Below, piece by piece: positions 1 to 12,907 of a stretch of DNA of 64,000 nucleotides. The stretch's first letter is position 1. The number at the start of each line of letters is the position of its first letter. Source of the stretch: Tuctoria greenei (Eukaryota; Streptophyta; Magnoliopsida; Poales; Poaceae); contig JAYESD010000001.1 in assembly GCA_036927565.1 (NCBI GenBank), positions 62,001 to 126,000 of the forward strand, given 5' to 3'. The position numbers and the translations under genes were made by a program. The notes below the pieces were generated by a model. That model did no database searches. It had not been told where the DNA came from and was given only the letters and a program-made list of their open reading frames with translations.

Positions 1-671
1 ACGGATGTAACTTTTTTCCAGGGGGGAAATAAAAGAAAAGAAAAGGGAGCTTAAAATAAGTACAGTAGGTTGTGCACAATCAAGCAGTAGCGGAATGCAG
101 AAGAGCATATTTTTTGAGCAGCACGGCCTCGATCTGCGTAATATTACAAAGGGAGGATGGCCTAACAGCTAAGAATGCTTAAGAACAGCTAGGGCGTGAG
201 ATTAACGCAAAAATCAAGGATTAGATGAAGGGTGGGCGGGGGAGTAAGTAACTTGCACTATAACTTACGATTAAGTAGAGAGCGCAGATGACTTGCGCCT
301 AATCCATGGGCGGCAATAGGGTCAGTAAAGAATGTCGCGGATGAACAAGTCTGAGATGTACTGGAAGGCTAGGATTTGAGAGATGAAACGTAGCGGTGGC
401 GGAGAGGAGGAGGGGGAGGAAGTAGGAAAAGAAAGGGGCGGCCGGGGAGAGGAAAGGATGGATTACCTGAAATACTTACTACTCGCTTGGTTGGATGAGG
501 CAGGCCAGAGGAAGAAAGGAGGCGAATCGAAGCAAGGAAGACTTCAGATCGCCGGCAAGCTGTTTTTGTTTCCTGTGTCCGCTGCCAATGCAATCCTCGC
601 TCTTCCTCCCTCTCGCTCTCCGCCTCCCTCTCCCTGGCCCTGGGAACTTGATTAAAAAACCAAATACGGAG

Positions 672-717
672 TACTCCCTCCGTCCCAAAGCGACAAGCTT
701 TTTGGACGGAAGGAGTA
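672..717. mobile_element. Short MITE hairpin remnant (Tc1/mariner-type ends)
   Basis: The stretch begins TACTCCCTCCGTCC and ends with the near reverse complement GGACGGAAGGAGTA, leaving a very short loop. These ends match those of the MITEs at 1685, 36661 and 44836, so this looks like an internally deleted copy of about 46 bp. Confidence 0.7.
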
Positions 718-1684
718 CTAGTAAACAATAGTTGGGGGCGTTGGGTCGGGAAGAACGCAACGGTGACCTCCTCACAAGACAAGGCACAACCATTCCAAGA
801 CCACCTCAGCTTCAATCAACCTGCAACCACACAAACACTGTATATATAGGTTAGTACTGATTGATTGAGAAGAAGAAGGCTAAGGATTGGCACATTGTTG
901 AGAACGATAAATGTCTCGTTTGGTTACTTCAAGTCAGGCAAATCCACTGGACCGAGCAGGCATTGGTTGTCTTGCCCTCCATCGTGTTTCTGTCGCCTGA
1001 CTGCCTCGGCTAGCTCTGATTTTCTCCGGAAAAGAAGTAAACATCCAGAGGCTTCTAAGCGTAGACACGCCTAGTGGTAGCTTTGTGCCTTTGTCACAAA
1101 GCACAACACAGCAGGATCAGTGTCCTCTTCCTATCCTCTGCTGCCGGAAGTGAGTTGTAGCATCTGAATCTAATCTGATTTAAGTTATGTTTAACACAGC
1201 TTCTGCTGCAGTTTAGAGAGACAAAAAAGCAAAAGAGAGAGAGAGAGAGGACAACGAGGAAGAAGGTGAAAGTGAAACCCAGAATGACGACACAGCCAAG
1301 TGCACGTAAGATGGGCTTTACCTTGTCGCATCGCAGCTAATCTGCCTAGCCCATCAACTTTCATTCCGGCCCGCCACTGCTACGCGGGCCAATTGCCCGT
1401 GACCCCGCGGCTCCTGCCGGCCTTAGCTTCCGGCGGCTCATCGTCTCGCTGGTTGCTCCGGCGGCTCATCGTCCCGCTTCCGGCGGCTTTCGCGCGCCTC
1501 ACGCCCCGGTACGGCCACAGGGACGTGACACCATACCTCTCTCATTCGATTCATCACACCTCGCCTGGGTCTTCGCCATCCCGACCGCCTTCACCGTCGC
1601 CACTGCAACCGTCGCTAGAGTAGAGGTCACTAGCACCTCTTCAATGGTACCACGAGTATTTACATTTCTTTTTTACTTATTTAC

Positions 1685-1768
1685 TACTCCCTCCGTTTCA
1701 AAATAATTGTTACTGGTTAGTTCAAAAATGAACTAGCCGGTAACAATTATTTTGAAACGGAGGGAGTA
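1685..1768. mobile_element. MITE, 84 bp, near-perfect hairpin
   Basis: It starts TACTCCCTCCGTTTCAAAAT and ends with the reverse complement, so the whole 84 bp folds back on itself. The centre is the palindrome-like TAGTTCAAAAATGAACTA. The TA at each end fits the TA target of Tc1/mariner-derived (Stowaway-like) MITEs. It carries no coding capacity. Confidence 0.85.
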
Positions 1769-3144
1769 CATGAATAGTACCACTTTTAGTGAGATGAATG
1801 GTACTGCTTACTGATGCAGGACAGGAGTACGCTGGTTGGTTTCTTGTGTATCCAGTCCAGACGTCTGGTTGTTCCTTTCACTTTCAGAAAAAATAATAAG
1901 CAAATTGTAGTTAGTGCCACCTCGCTAGCCCCATTCCAATCACTCTTTCTAGTAGAGTCCTCCATTAGTCGTGGTCTGATCAATTCAAACAAATAGTGCG
2001 GTCTTCCATTATTTCCCCAGCTACTAAAGATCCACAAGAATCAATGCTACTTTGCCTCATTGGACAAATTCCTGAACCACTCTTTGTCTCTTTCTTTCTA
2101 GTCATGTTTGTATTGACCGCCTCAACTACTGATGCCTTTGTCGTCACCCGCACTACCCAATTCAAGTCTATTCTTCTTCCACTAATCCTGATAGCTCATC
2201 AGTATTCTATCGAATCTTCATTTACTCAAGACTAGTTGCCACTGAAAGCCCACCATGTTTCCTACTACAAAACTGCTCGCTGTAATCCACATTTAATCTG
2301 TTCTTTGTGTCAAGTTCCTTTTCTCTTAGCTCTGGTTTTATGTTTCCTTTTCTATAAGAATAAGACGTGTGCGTTGATGGGGTCTTTTGTCAGGAATTAC
2401 ATGGCCAAGTCACATGACTTGGTCTTAACCTCTTTCTTGTTTTCCTTCGATGTTTTTTTACCTAATAGTGCAGCCTCCTTGGGAAAAGAGCTTCCACATG
2501 GCTTGTTGAGGAAATTAGACCTTTACTTTTGTTTCTTTGTTGACTAAGCCAATACTTTCACCTAGGTCCAGGTCAACAACTTTCCTTTTCCTTGCGCATC
2601 AGTCATGTATGAACCATTAACATCTTGTGTTCTCTGCACCTTCTTCCTTGTTTGAGAACCAGGTTATTTCATTCTGTAGAGCACAGAGGAACAATAATCT
2701 TCTGCTCCCACAAAAATGCCCGCCTATATTTTCTCTCTATCTTTGATTCTGTTCATCAACCAAGCTATTCCTGCTATCGCAGCTCTTGCAAATGTGACTG
2801 ACATATCTTTGGGGTCCCAAATTGATGCTGGTGGTGTGCAAAGTTGGGTATCACCTTCAGGGCGCTTTGCTTTCGGTTTCTATCCCGATGCCGAAGGCTT
2901 CTCCATAGGTGTTTGGCTCGTCACCGGTGCATCCAGAATTGTTTTCTGGACGGCCGACCGGGATGATCCCCCGGTCTCTGGTGGCTCGATTCAATTAACC
3001 TACGGTGGTTCACTTCAATGGATTCCAGCTAACGTGGGAAGCCAATGGAAATCCATATCTGCCAGCGCTACTCAGGCTGCTTCTGCCGCGATGTTGGACA
3101 CCGGCAACTTCGTATTGTACGACATGAAAAAGCAGGTCATATGG

Positions 3145-6100
3145 TGTAACACCCTGTTCCTGCAAAAGGAAACAAAGCGCAATTCTCGCGTGTGCCAGGA
3201 TCAGTTTTCATCACACACGAGCACAAGAGTGATATCATATATAATTAAGCCAAGCTCGATAAACATGATAGGCCAAGTACGGCGAGTACACCATCATCGG
3301 TACAAGAATGACCCGTAGGTCTAAAAGAAAAACTCATGACAGCGGAAAGGTAGTGGTAGGATCTCCATCACAGGCGCCGTCCGTGGGAACACCCGCCTAG
3401 GCCTGAGCGCCAGTGTCGTCACCGTCGAACTCCTCGTCCATCTCTCCACCACTGGGACCTGAGCAGCAATATATGCACAAGAAAACAGAAAAGGAAAGAA
3501 GCGAGGATGAGTACCTAATGTACTCCGCGAGTGAGGGAAATTATGACATGCGGGCTATTCAATGAGGAAAGCTGACACGGGTTAGCCTCTATGCAACCTT
3601 AATTCCTTAAGTTGACCTTAGCATCCTATTTACTAGGTGAGGGACTCATAAGTAATAATAATGTAAACCGTCGGGTGACACCCTCCCGACTCACCACCGT
3701 CCAGGTTACCCCACCTGGAACCAAACTCACCGGGTCAACCGCCCGACTCACCAACAACCAACCAAACCCAAACTGACTAATCAAGGCAGTACTACCAGGC
3801 GCGCTCGTGACCGTGAGCACGGCTATCTAGATAGTTTCATACTCTGCAGAGTTTGTACCACTTTACCCACAAGTTGTGATTTCATCGTCTAACGACGACT
3901 AAGAAAACTCCATCCTGCCGTCTCACACTGCCTAAGGTGTGTGGCCAGGAGTCCACAACAGAGCCTTTACAAAGGGTCTCCCGACAAGTACGAGCGCTCT
4001 AAGGTTTCGCCTACCACGACATAATGGAGTACACCCTCCGACGTGGCAGCCCCCTCTTGAGCCATGCGGATCCCAGAGCAGGTAACGCTGAACTCGTTCC
4101 CCGCACCAACCATTGCCCATACTCATTGAAAGATCTCCTAGATAAATGGCTAAGCCGTTCCATAACGTCATGTGGTGGCACGGTAATACCTGGTCGCAAT
4201 GTCACCAAGAACCGGTCCTTAGAATCTAGGGCAGGCGCCAACACAAATGAACCCGAGTCTCGTGCGTACTGCACCCACCACTCAAACCTGTCTGCCTAGA
4301 TTCCTATCAACTACACCATCCCACCATAACCACAATAATACAGAGTATAGTAGAGTAAGCATAATAGCAATTTTAAGTAAAGTTACTCCCCCAACTATGA
4401 CAGCATGGCTAAGCAGTAGAAAACCATCCACCAAATACCCTAACATCTACCAAATATAGCAACAAGGAATATTATGGAAATCTAGGGAAACAGTCTAGCA
4501 TGGGATTCAAATTAATTAATTTTGCATGCAACTAGTTCTATCTATATCCTTAATAATCCCTAAACGGAGCAAAGTGGTCAAGGACACTCGCCTGGGTAGT
4601 GTGGGTCGACGTAGTCAAACACCTGGTCCTGAAGGCTGTAAGTCGACTCCGGGATCGCCTCTAATCACGCAAACATATGCAAGAAAACAGTACAAAGAAA
4701 ATAAGTACAAGCGTGAAAATAAATGCATAGGGATAAACATAGCATACACACAACAAGGCATTTACATACACTCCACAGTGATTTAATCAAGTTCTAGTAT
4801 ACCTACACTATGCAATTTACAGTTGTCCATTATTTTATGTGCTAAGAAACATATAAAAGAGTGCATCACATGATTTAATAGATTTTCACCTACTTTACAA
4901 CTCATGTAAATACCATTTTTATAAATACAAGATTTTATTACACATAAAATGATGGTTATTTATTTACTAAACATGTGATTTAAGTGAATATCTACTACTG
5001 CAGGGGCTAAACTATAAATATCACATAGATCAGGGGCCAATCTGCTAATTCGTGCACTGCAGTAACAATTAAAATGCAAAAATAGGGAAGTACAGGGACC
5101 TTTGAGCTATTTCACAGCTAAAAACAGAATAAATAAGCATTCCAGGGGCTTCCTAGCAAAACCAGGGACCTAAGTGCGAGAAACCAGAGAACTTCGGGGT
5201 TGTGGGCGCAAAACAGCAAAGGGTGTGGGCGCGCCTGATCATGGACCGTCGGATCCAAAATCTGCGGTCCAGATTAGAAGTACGAAGGGGTACGCGCGGG
5301 GTTATAAAGTGGCCGTCGGATCGGTGACCCACGGCCCCGATAAGAGGAGCGACGTGGCAGCACCTTAACCCTAGGATTTAAAACAAGCGGCCGAGATCCA
5401 ACCGAGCGAAGGGGTATCGCACGGTCTAATCGTGGCCGTGGAAACGGGATCCAACGGCGCACGGCGCCTTCCGGCCGGATTGGGCACCGGCGGTGGCCAT
5501 GCACGGCGGCGCGCCATGGGCGACGCCACAGAACACGTCGGAGCAACGCGGATCTATGCGAAATCGACCTAATCCACCGATCTAATCGCACAGAATAAAA
5601 GAGGAGGACCTAGCGAGCTCACCGAGGGGTCACTGGTGGTCCGAGGAGGTGTGGTGCGAGCGCGCGACGGGGGTAGACGGCGACGCCTTCCGGTCTACGG
5701 GGAAACGGCGACGGGGAGGTGATCTCTCGGTCCTTTCTTGCTCCGAGGATGCTTTGGGCCGAGGTAAGAACGAAGGTGGGGTTAGATCGAGACCGCAACC
5801 AAAGAACACGATAGAACGCCGGAGAGAATAGAGAAGTTACCCGGGTTTCACCGGGGCTAGGGTTTTACGTCGCGGGGCACGTCGGGGAAGGTCCGAGCGG
5901 CTTCACCGAGCACCTGCAAACCGTGGAAGGAGGTGAGCATGCGGACGGGGGGGGGGGGGGGGGGGTAGACGGGGAGGAACTCACTGGCGAGGAGCTCACC
6001 GAGGCGGGTCGGCGGCGGAGCAGGGCTCCCGCGTGGTGAAGAAACCGGGAGCGGAGAGATGTTTAGATCGGGTGCGTTTTTATAGGAGGGGCTTCCGTGC

Positions 6101-6559
6101 GAGTCACGAAGACGGGAGCTGCGGATTCATGACGATTATAGGGATCCGCGCAGAGGAAAACTTGGCGTCCGCGCCGGGGGAAAAGTGAGGAAGAGCCGTG
6201 GCGAGGGAGAAAGCCGACATGCGGGCCCTACGCGTCGGTGACGGGGAGGAAAGGACAAAACGGCGAGGGGATCCGAGGCGGGCGCCGAGCGCGCGGGCGC
6301 GCGAACGGATGGGCCGGCGGGAAAATAAAAGAAGTGGGCTGCGGCTGAGCAGTGAAAAGGAGAAGGGAATAGGGGTTGGGCCTAGAAGAGATAAGGGAAT
6401 TTCGGCCCAAAAGGGGCCTTTGGCCAGGGTGAAGATTTTTTTTTTAATTTTAGATCTTAAGTCCTTTTTCCAAATTCAAATTTTTGGTGCTTGGCAAACA
6501 TGAGCAGAACATCCAAGAAAAATTTCGAATAACCTCTCTAATTATATTGGGGTGTTACA
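3145..6559 (-). repeat. Gypsy 3' LTR (left copy), 3,415 bp
   Basis: It runs from TGTAACACCC to GGGTGTTACA. Its counterpart is 11548-12907 joined to 22061-24114 (3,414 bp after removing the copia and one target duplication). It includes a run of 20 G at 5947-5966, where the other copy has 16 G, and a T-run near 6435. Small open frames inside it are repeated in the other LTR and look non-coding. Confidence 0.95.
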
Positions 6560-9500
6560 ACTCTCCTCCCCTCAAAGAAATCTCGACCCGAGATTTAAGA
6601 GACTTACCGAAGAAGTCGGGGAAATCCCTCCTGAGCTCATCTTCTCGCTCCCAAGTAGCCTCCTTCTCCGAGTGATGCTTCCATTGCACCTTGCACATGG
6701 GAATCTTCTTGTACCTGGTGGTACGCTCTGACCTCTCTAGAATCCGGACAGGGTACTCCGCGTAGGACAAATCCTCGTGCACATCCAAATCATCCATAGA
6801 TAGCTGCTCCTCCGGTGCTCTGAGGCATTTCTTCAACTGTGAGACATGGAAAACGTCATGGACATCTGACAACCGAGGTGGCAACTCCAACTGGTAAGCA
6901 ACTGCTCCTCTCCTAGCCAACACCTTGAACGGTCCAATATACCGAGGTGCTAGCTTGCCCTTCACTTTGAACCGACGAAGCCCTCTAATAAGCGACACTT
7001 TGAGGTACACAAAGTCTCCCACCTCAAAGGTCAACTCTCGCCTCCGAGTATCAGCATAGCTCTTCTGTCTAGTCTGGGCTGCCTTCAAGTTCTGACGAAT
7101 CTCACGCACCTTCTCTTCAGCAACCCTCAACGACTCTGGCCCAAACACCTGTCCCTCGCCTGCCTGGCTCCAAAACAAGGGTGTCCTGCACTTCCTGCCA
7201 TACAAAGCCTCGAATGGAGACATCTTCAAACTCGCCTGATAGCTGTTGTTATATGAGAACTCCGCATACGGCAGATGCCTATCCCAGCTCTTGGTGTTCC
7301 TCAAGGCACAAGCTCTCAACATGTCTTCCAGAATCTGATTAACTCTCTCGGTCTGGCCATCCGTCTGCGGGTGGTAGGCTGAGCTGAAGTCAAGTCGAGT
7401 ACCCAAACACTCTTGTAATTTCTGCCAGAACCTCGATGTAAACTGCGCACCACGGTCAGAGACTATCCGCTTGGGCACCCCATGCTGGCACACAATCCTG
7501 GACATATACAACTCAGCCAAAGTGGAAACAGTGTAAGCCTCCTTGACAGGAATAAAACGAGCAACCTTGGTCAATCGATCAACCACCACCCAGATAGAAT
7601 CATACCCCGACTGGGTCCTGGGCAGTCCAACAATGAAATCCATGTTGACCTCCTCAAACTTCCACTCAGGCACCCTCAAAGGCTGAAGTAATCCTGCAGG
7701 TCTCTGATGCTCCGCCTTCACAAGCTGACACGTCTCACAAAGAGCCACATACTGAGCCACATCACGCTTCATTCGTCGCCACCAGAAGCGCTCCTTGAGA
7801 TCCTGATACATCTTGGTACTCCCAGGGTGAATGGAGTAACCCGAATCATGTGCCTCTCTCAAGATCAACTGACGGAGAGCCTCATCCTTAGGCACACAAA
7901 TCCTCTTCCCAAGCCATAGAGTCCCCTGCTCATCCTCTCGGTAACCTGCAATCTTGCCTTCCTTCATCAACCTCTTAATCTTCAAAATCTCCCTATCATC
8001 CTTCTGACCATCCCGGATATCATGCTCCAAGGTGGAGTCCACATCCATGACCACTGCATCGGCACTAGACACCAAGCTGAGGTTAAGTCTCGCAAACTCT
8101 TCACACAACTGAGGCTGCAACATCAACGCATTGCAATGCACCTTCCTGCTCAGAGCATCCGCCACAACATTAGCTTTTCCCGGATGGTAGTTGATGCCCA
8201 CATCAAAGTCATTAATGAGCTCTAGCCACCTGCGCTGTCGGAGATTAAGATCCGGCTGGGAGAATATATACTTGAGACTCTTATGATCTGTATAAATCTC
8301 CGTCCTCTTCCCCATCAAGTAGTGCCTCCAAATCTTCAACGCATGAACCACCGCAGCCAACTCCAAGTCGTGAGTCGGATAATTCCTCTCATGCTTCCGA
8401 AGCTGCCTAGAAGCATAGGCCACAACATGTCCCTCCTACATAAGGACACAACCCAAACCCTGCCGAGATGCATCACAATAGACCGAGAACTCCTTCTGCA
8501 TATCAGGCATCACCAACACTGGCGCAGTAGTCAACTTCATCTTCAGCTCCTGAAAGCTCGCCTCGCACTCGGGCGTCCAGACGAAAGCTGCTCCCTTCTC
8601 GAGCAACTTGGTAAGCGGCTTAGCAATCTTCGAGAATCCCTCAATAAAGCGGCGGTAATAGCCCGCCATCCCCAAGAAACTCCTGATCTGGCCAACATCC
8701 ACAGGTGCCTCCCACTTCAACACATCTGCCACCTTGCCTGGATCAACAGAAACTCCTCCTTCAGATATAACATGCCCTAGGAAAGACACCTCTTTCAACC
8801 AGAACTCGCACTTGCTGAACTTGGCATACAACTGATGATCCCGAAGCTTCTGCAAAACCAACCTCAAATGCTCCTCATGCTCGTCTTCATCCCTCGAGAA
8901 AACCAGAATATCATCAATGAAGACCACCACAAACTTATCCAGATAATCCATGAATACCTTATTCATAAGGTACATAAAGTAAGCTGGAGCGTTAGTCAAC
9001 CCAAAGGACATAACCGTGTACTCATAGAGACCATAGCGAGTGACGAAAGCTGTCTTCGGGATGTCCGAGGGTCGAACCTTCATCTGATGGTACCCAGAAC
9101 GAAGATCAATCTTAGAGAACACGCAAGCTCCTCTAAGCTGATCAAGCAAATCCTCAATACGCGGCAGGGGATACTTGTTCTTGATGGTCACGGCATTAAG
9201 AGCCCGATAATCAACGCACAACCGTTGGGTCCCATCCTTCTTCGGCACAAAGATAACCGGCGCTCCCCAAGGCGAGGAACTAGGGCGAATAAAACCCTTA
9301 CTCAACAACTCATCAATATGGTCCTTCAGCTCCGCTAGCTGCTGAGAGTCCATCATGTAGGGTCTCTTATAGATAGGAGCAGTACCAGGTATTAGTTCAA
9401 TAACAAACTCAATATCACGATCAGGTGGCATACCTGGCAACTCCTCAGGAAAAACGTCAGAGAACTCCTTGACCACCCGAACCTCCTCTGGTTCACCCAT

Positions 9501-11066
9501 CTGATTAATCCGGATCTTCTCGGTAGATGCTGGGGAAGAAGTATACTCCACCGTAGTACCATCAGGATAAGTCAACCTCACAGTCCGTGTGGCGCAAAGA
9601 ATCACCCCATCATATTTGGCCAGCCAATCCATCCCCAAGATAATATCCAATCCTCGTGACTCCAACACAATAAGGTTTGCAGAGAAAACCATCCCCATAA
9701 TGTCAATACCGACACTGGGGCACACCACATTAGTCCTGAACTCTCCTCCGGGAGAGTGGACCACCATCATATGGGTAATAGAAGAAGTCCCCAAAGAGTG
9801 CCTCCGAACAAACTCGTGAGCAATAAATGAGTGAGTAGCACCTGAATCGAACAAGACAGAAGCGGGGTAAGAATTAGCAAGAAACATACCAAACACCACG
9901 TCTGGGGCCTCCTGAGCCTCCTCCAAGGCCACGTGGTTCACCCGACCACGCGTGAACCTCTGCTGCTGCTGCTGGGACTGCGGCACTGGCTTCTTCGGGC
10001 AACGGTTGGCAAAGTGTCCTGTCTCTCCACAGTTATAGCACTGAAGATCACCTCTGGCTCCCTGAGGCCTGCCTCCCTGACTCTGCTGGGGCCCTGGTGG
10101 ACGAGGTGGAAGAGTAGAGCGCTGCTGGGGCTGCTGGGCACGCTGCTGCTGCTGCTGGGGCTGTCGGTAAGCTGGTGCTGGGTACCTCTGTGGCTGCCAC
10201 TGTCCCACCGGTGGTCTGTAGGGTCCACCCGGCTGAGGTGCGAAGCGGGGGCGTGCTCCACTGCTCGAGGACTGGCCCTGGAAAGCAGTCTTCCGCTTCC
10301 TGTGTGCCTCCAACTCAGGTAGTTGCCTCTCCAACACATATGCCTTGTCAATCATCATCTGGAAACTCCCGTAGTAGCTGCTGGACAGAGCATGCTTCAA
10401 TTCCTCGTTCAGTCCCTGGATGAAACAGTCCTGCTTCAGATCATCTGTCCTGACCTCCTCTGGCGCGTAGCGCGACAGCTGCGTGAAGCGAGTGAGGTAC
10501 TCACGCACTGTCGACCCTCCCTGTCTCAAGCTCAGAAACTCCTTGCGCTTCATCTTGACCTCTCCAGCTGGAATAAAGTGACCCCGAAAGCTGTGGCAGA
10601 ACTCCTCCCAAGTGATGCTCTCAGGGGCGGCGTGAGCGGCAGTGAGTGCCGTCCACCAGTCAGCTGCCGGTCCTGCCAGCTGGTGAGCAGCTAGCAAAAC
10701 CCTCTCTGGGCCCACACACTGTATCAGTCTCAGCTTACTGTCAACAGTCTTCAGCCAGTCATCAGCATCTATAGGCTCCACGGGGCGACTGAAGACGGGA
10801 GGCTGTGTGCTCTAAAAGTCCCTGAGGCACGAACGCAGCCCCCCACCAGGAGCAGGCGGTGGCGGGGGAGCTGGCTGCATGTTGGCCAGCACCTGGGTCA
10901 GACTCTGGAGAATCTGGTTCTGTGACGCCAACATCTGCTGCACCCCAGAAGCAACGGGTGCACCACGAGCTCCACGGCCCGCCCAACCAGGCATCTGAAA
11001 GGCGGGGCCCTCATCCTCTGGAGGCTCACCGCAGCCTCTGCCACGACCACGTCCCCTGCCTGCCAT
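6555..11066 (-). pseudogene. Gypsy gag-pol polyprotein with chromodomain, two in-frame TAG stops
   Basis: A single frame from ATG at 11066 down to 6555 (1,503 codons) is broken by TAG at 10812-10814 and 8436-8438, with no frameshift. In order: Arg/Gly-rich gag N-terminus; gag core (EPIDADDWL onward); zinc knuckle CYNCGETGHFANRC (about 9998-10041); aspartic protease FDSGATHSF (near 9850); reverse transcriptase with FIDDIL (near 8910); RNase H (YCDASRQGLGC, then TDHKSL); integrase (CETCQ zinc-finger half, MDFIVGLP, SDRGAQF, TDGQTERVNQ); C-terminal chromodomain (about 6770-6580) that in chromoviruses directs insertion. Both stops lie where Gln is expected, so each looks like CAG to TAG. The product would be non-functional unless the stops are read through. 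Domains are otherwise intact by eye. Confidence 0.93.
6560..6573 (-). other. Gypsy polypurine tract
   Basis: On the minus strand the bases just before the 3' LTR read GAGGGGAGGAGAGT and run directly into TGTAACACC. This is the expected plus-strand priming site for reverse transcription. Confidence 0.85.
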
Positions 11067-11533
11067 CTGTTACATGTATTATAACACGTAAGCTATAGCA
11101 ATATATAATAAAAGGCATTGTGGGGTAAAATTTTCCGAAAAGAAGGAAAATCATCTAATAGCCCTACTAAAAATAAAAACAATCACAATCATGCACATGC
11201 ATCAGTCAAAGCTAGCATCAAGCAAATCAAGACATGAAGAAAATTTAACGGCTACGCGACTCAGAACTAGGTGTCCACCTATCCTAAGCGTGGCTCTTTG
11301 GGGTAGTTTCACAATTTTGAATAAGAGGAGGATTAGAAAAGTTCATTTATTAGAAACTTTTCAAACAAATAAGTAGGAGAGATAAAGTTTTTTCGAAAAG
11401 AGGTAAGGCACGAAGAAATAGAGACACACACCATATTTTCGCAAATTTTTCTTGTGTAAAGGATCGTTGAGGCGAAAATAGTTTTAGTTCACGACCATTT
11501 CTAACTAGGCTGGGGTCCTAGGGACAGCATCGG
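11067..11533 (-). other. Gypsy 5' leader
   Basis: This AT-rich non-coding stretch lies between the primer-binding site and the gag ATG at 11066. No supported open frame or other feature was seen in it. Confidence 0.6.
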
Positions 11534-11546
11534 CTCTGATACCAAC
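11534..11546 (-). other. Gypsy primer-binding site (initiator tRNA-Met type)
   Basis: Read on the minus strand, just inside the 5' LTR, the sequence is TTGGTATCAGAGC. It pairs with the 3' end of plant initiator tRNA-Met and is the usual primer site of chromoviruses and many copia elements. It fixes the minus orientation of the element. Confidence 0.9.
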
Positions 11547-11547
11547 T

Positions 11548-12907
11548 TGTAACACCCTGTTCCTGCAAAAGGAAACAAAGCGCAATTCTCGCGTGTGCCA
11601 GGATCAATTTTCATCACACACGAGCACAAGAGTGATATCATATATAATTAAGCCAAGCTCGATAAACATGATAGGCCAAGTACGGCGAGTACACCATCAT
11701 CGGTACAAGAATGACCCGTAGGTCTAAAAGAAAAACTCATGACAGCGGAAAGGTAGTGGTAGGATCTCCATCACAGGCGCCGTCCGTGGGAACACCCGCC
11801 TAGGCCTGAGCGCCAGTGTCGTCACCGTCGAACTCCTCGTCCATCTCTCCACCACTGGGACCTGAGCAGCAATATATGCACAAGAAAACAGAAAAGGAAA
11901 GAAGCGAGGATGAGTACCTAATGTACTCCGCGAGTGAGGGAAATTATGACATGCGGGCTATTCAATGAGGAAAGCTGACACGGGTTAGCCTCTATGCAAC
12001 CTTAATTCCTTAAGTTGACCTTAGCATCCTATTTACTAGGTGAGGGACTCATAAGTAATAATAATGTAAACCGTCGGGTGACACCCTCCCGACTCACCAC
12101 CGTCCAGGTTACCCCACCTGGAACCAAACTCACCGGGTCAACCGCCCGACTCACCAACAACCAACCAAACCCAAACTGACTAATCAAGGCAGTACTACCA
12201 GGCGCGCTCGTGACCGTGAGCACGGCTATCTAGATAGTTTCATACTCTGCAGAGTTTGTACCACTTTACCCACAAGTTGTGATTTCATCGTCTAACGACG
12301 ACTAAGAAAACTCCATCCTGCCGTCTCACACTGCCTAAGGTGTGTGGCCAGGAGTCCACAACAGAGCCTTTACAAAGGGTCTCCCGGCAAGTACGAGCGC
12401 TCTAAGGTTTCGCCTACCACGACATAATGGAGTACACCCTCCGACGTGGCAGCCCCCTCTTGAGCCATGCGGATCCCAGAGCAGGTAACGCTGAACTCGT
12501 TCCCCGCACCAACCATTGCCCATACTCATTGAAAGATCTCCTAGATAAATGGCTAAGCCGTTCCATAACGTCATGTGGTGGAACGGTAATACCTGGTCGC
12601 AATGTCACCAAGAACCGGTCCTTGGAATCTAGGGCAGGCGCCAACACAAATGAACCCGAGTCTCGTGCGTACTGCACCCACCACTCAAACCTGCCTGCCT
12701 AGATTCCTATCAACTACACCATCCCACCATAACCACGATAATACAGAGTATAGTAGAGTAAGCATAATAGCAATTTTAAGTAAAGTTACTCCCCCAACTA
12801 TGACAGCATGGCTAAGCAGTAGAAAACCACCCACCAAATACCCTAACATCTACCAAATATAGCAACAAGGAATATTATGGAAATCTAGGGAAACAGTCTA
12901 GCATGGG
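11548..12907 (-). repeat. Gypsy 5' LTR, left part (interrupted)
   Basis: The first 1,360 bp match 3145-4505 of the other LTR. The copy then stops at GCATGGG, where the copia element is inserted, and resumes at 22061. The bases ATGGG at 12903-12907 form one side of the copia target duplication. Confidence 0.95.

Larger units (their letters stand above)
1..2715. other. Intergenic region without a supportable gene
   Basis: No recognisable coding region was found. The open frames here are short, low-complexity and match no family I know. The stretch contains two MITE hairpins (listed separately), a GA-rich tract around 1230-1250 and a GC-rich patch at 1360-1620. The last few hundred bases before 2716 should contain the promoter and 5' leader of the receptor kinase, but I could not assign a convincing TATA box. 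Confidence 0.6.

Noticed and set aside
369..815. Overlapping open frames on both strands
   Set aside because: They are low-complexity (GA/CT-rich), overlap in several frames, match no family I recognise and include a MITE remnant.
1300..1623. 107-codon open frame
   Set aside because: It is a GC-rich, Pro/Ser-rich translation with no conserved motif or splice context, probably chance coding.
5174..6503. Several open frames on both strands inside the gypsy LTR
   Set aside because: They recur at the same places in the second LTR (22730-24015), contain homopolymer runs and have no gag/pol similarity; they are LTR sequence.
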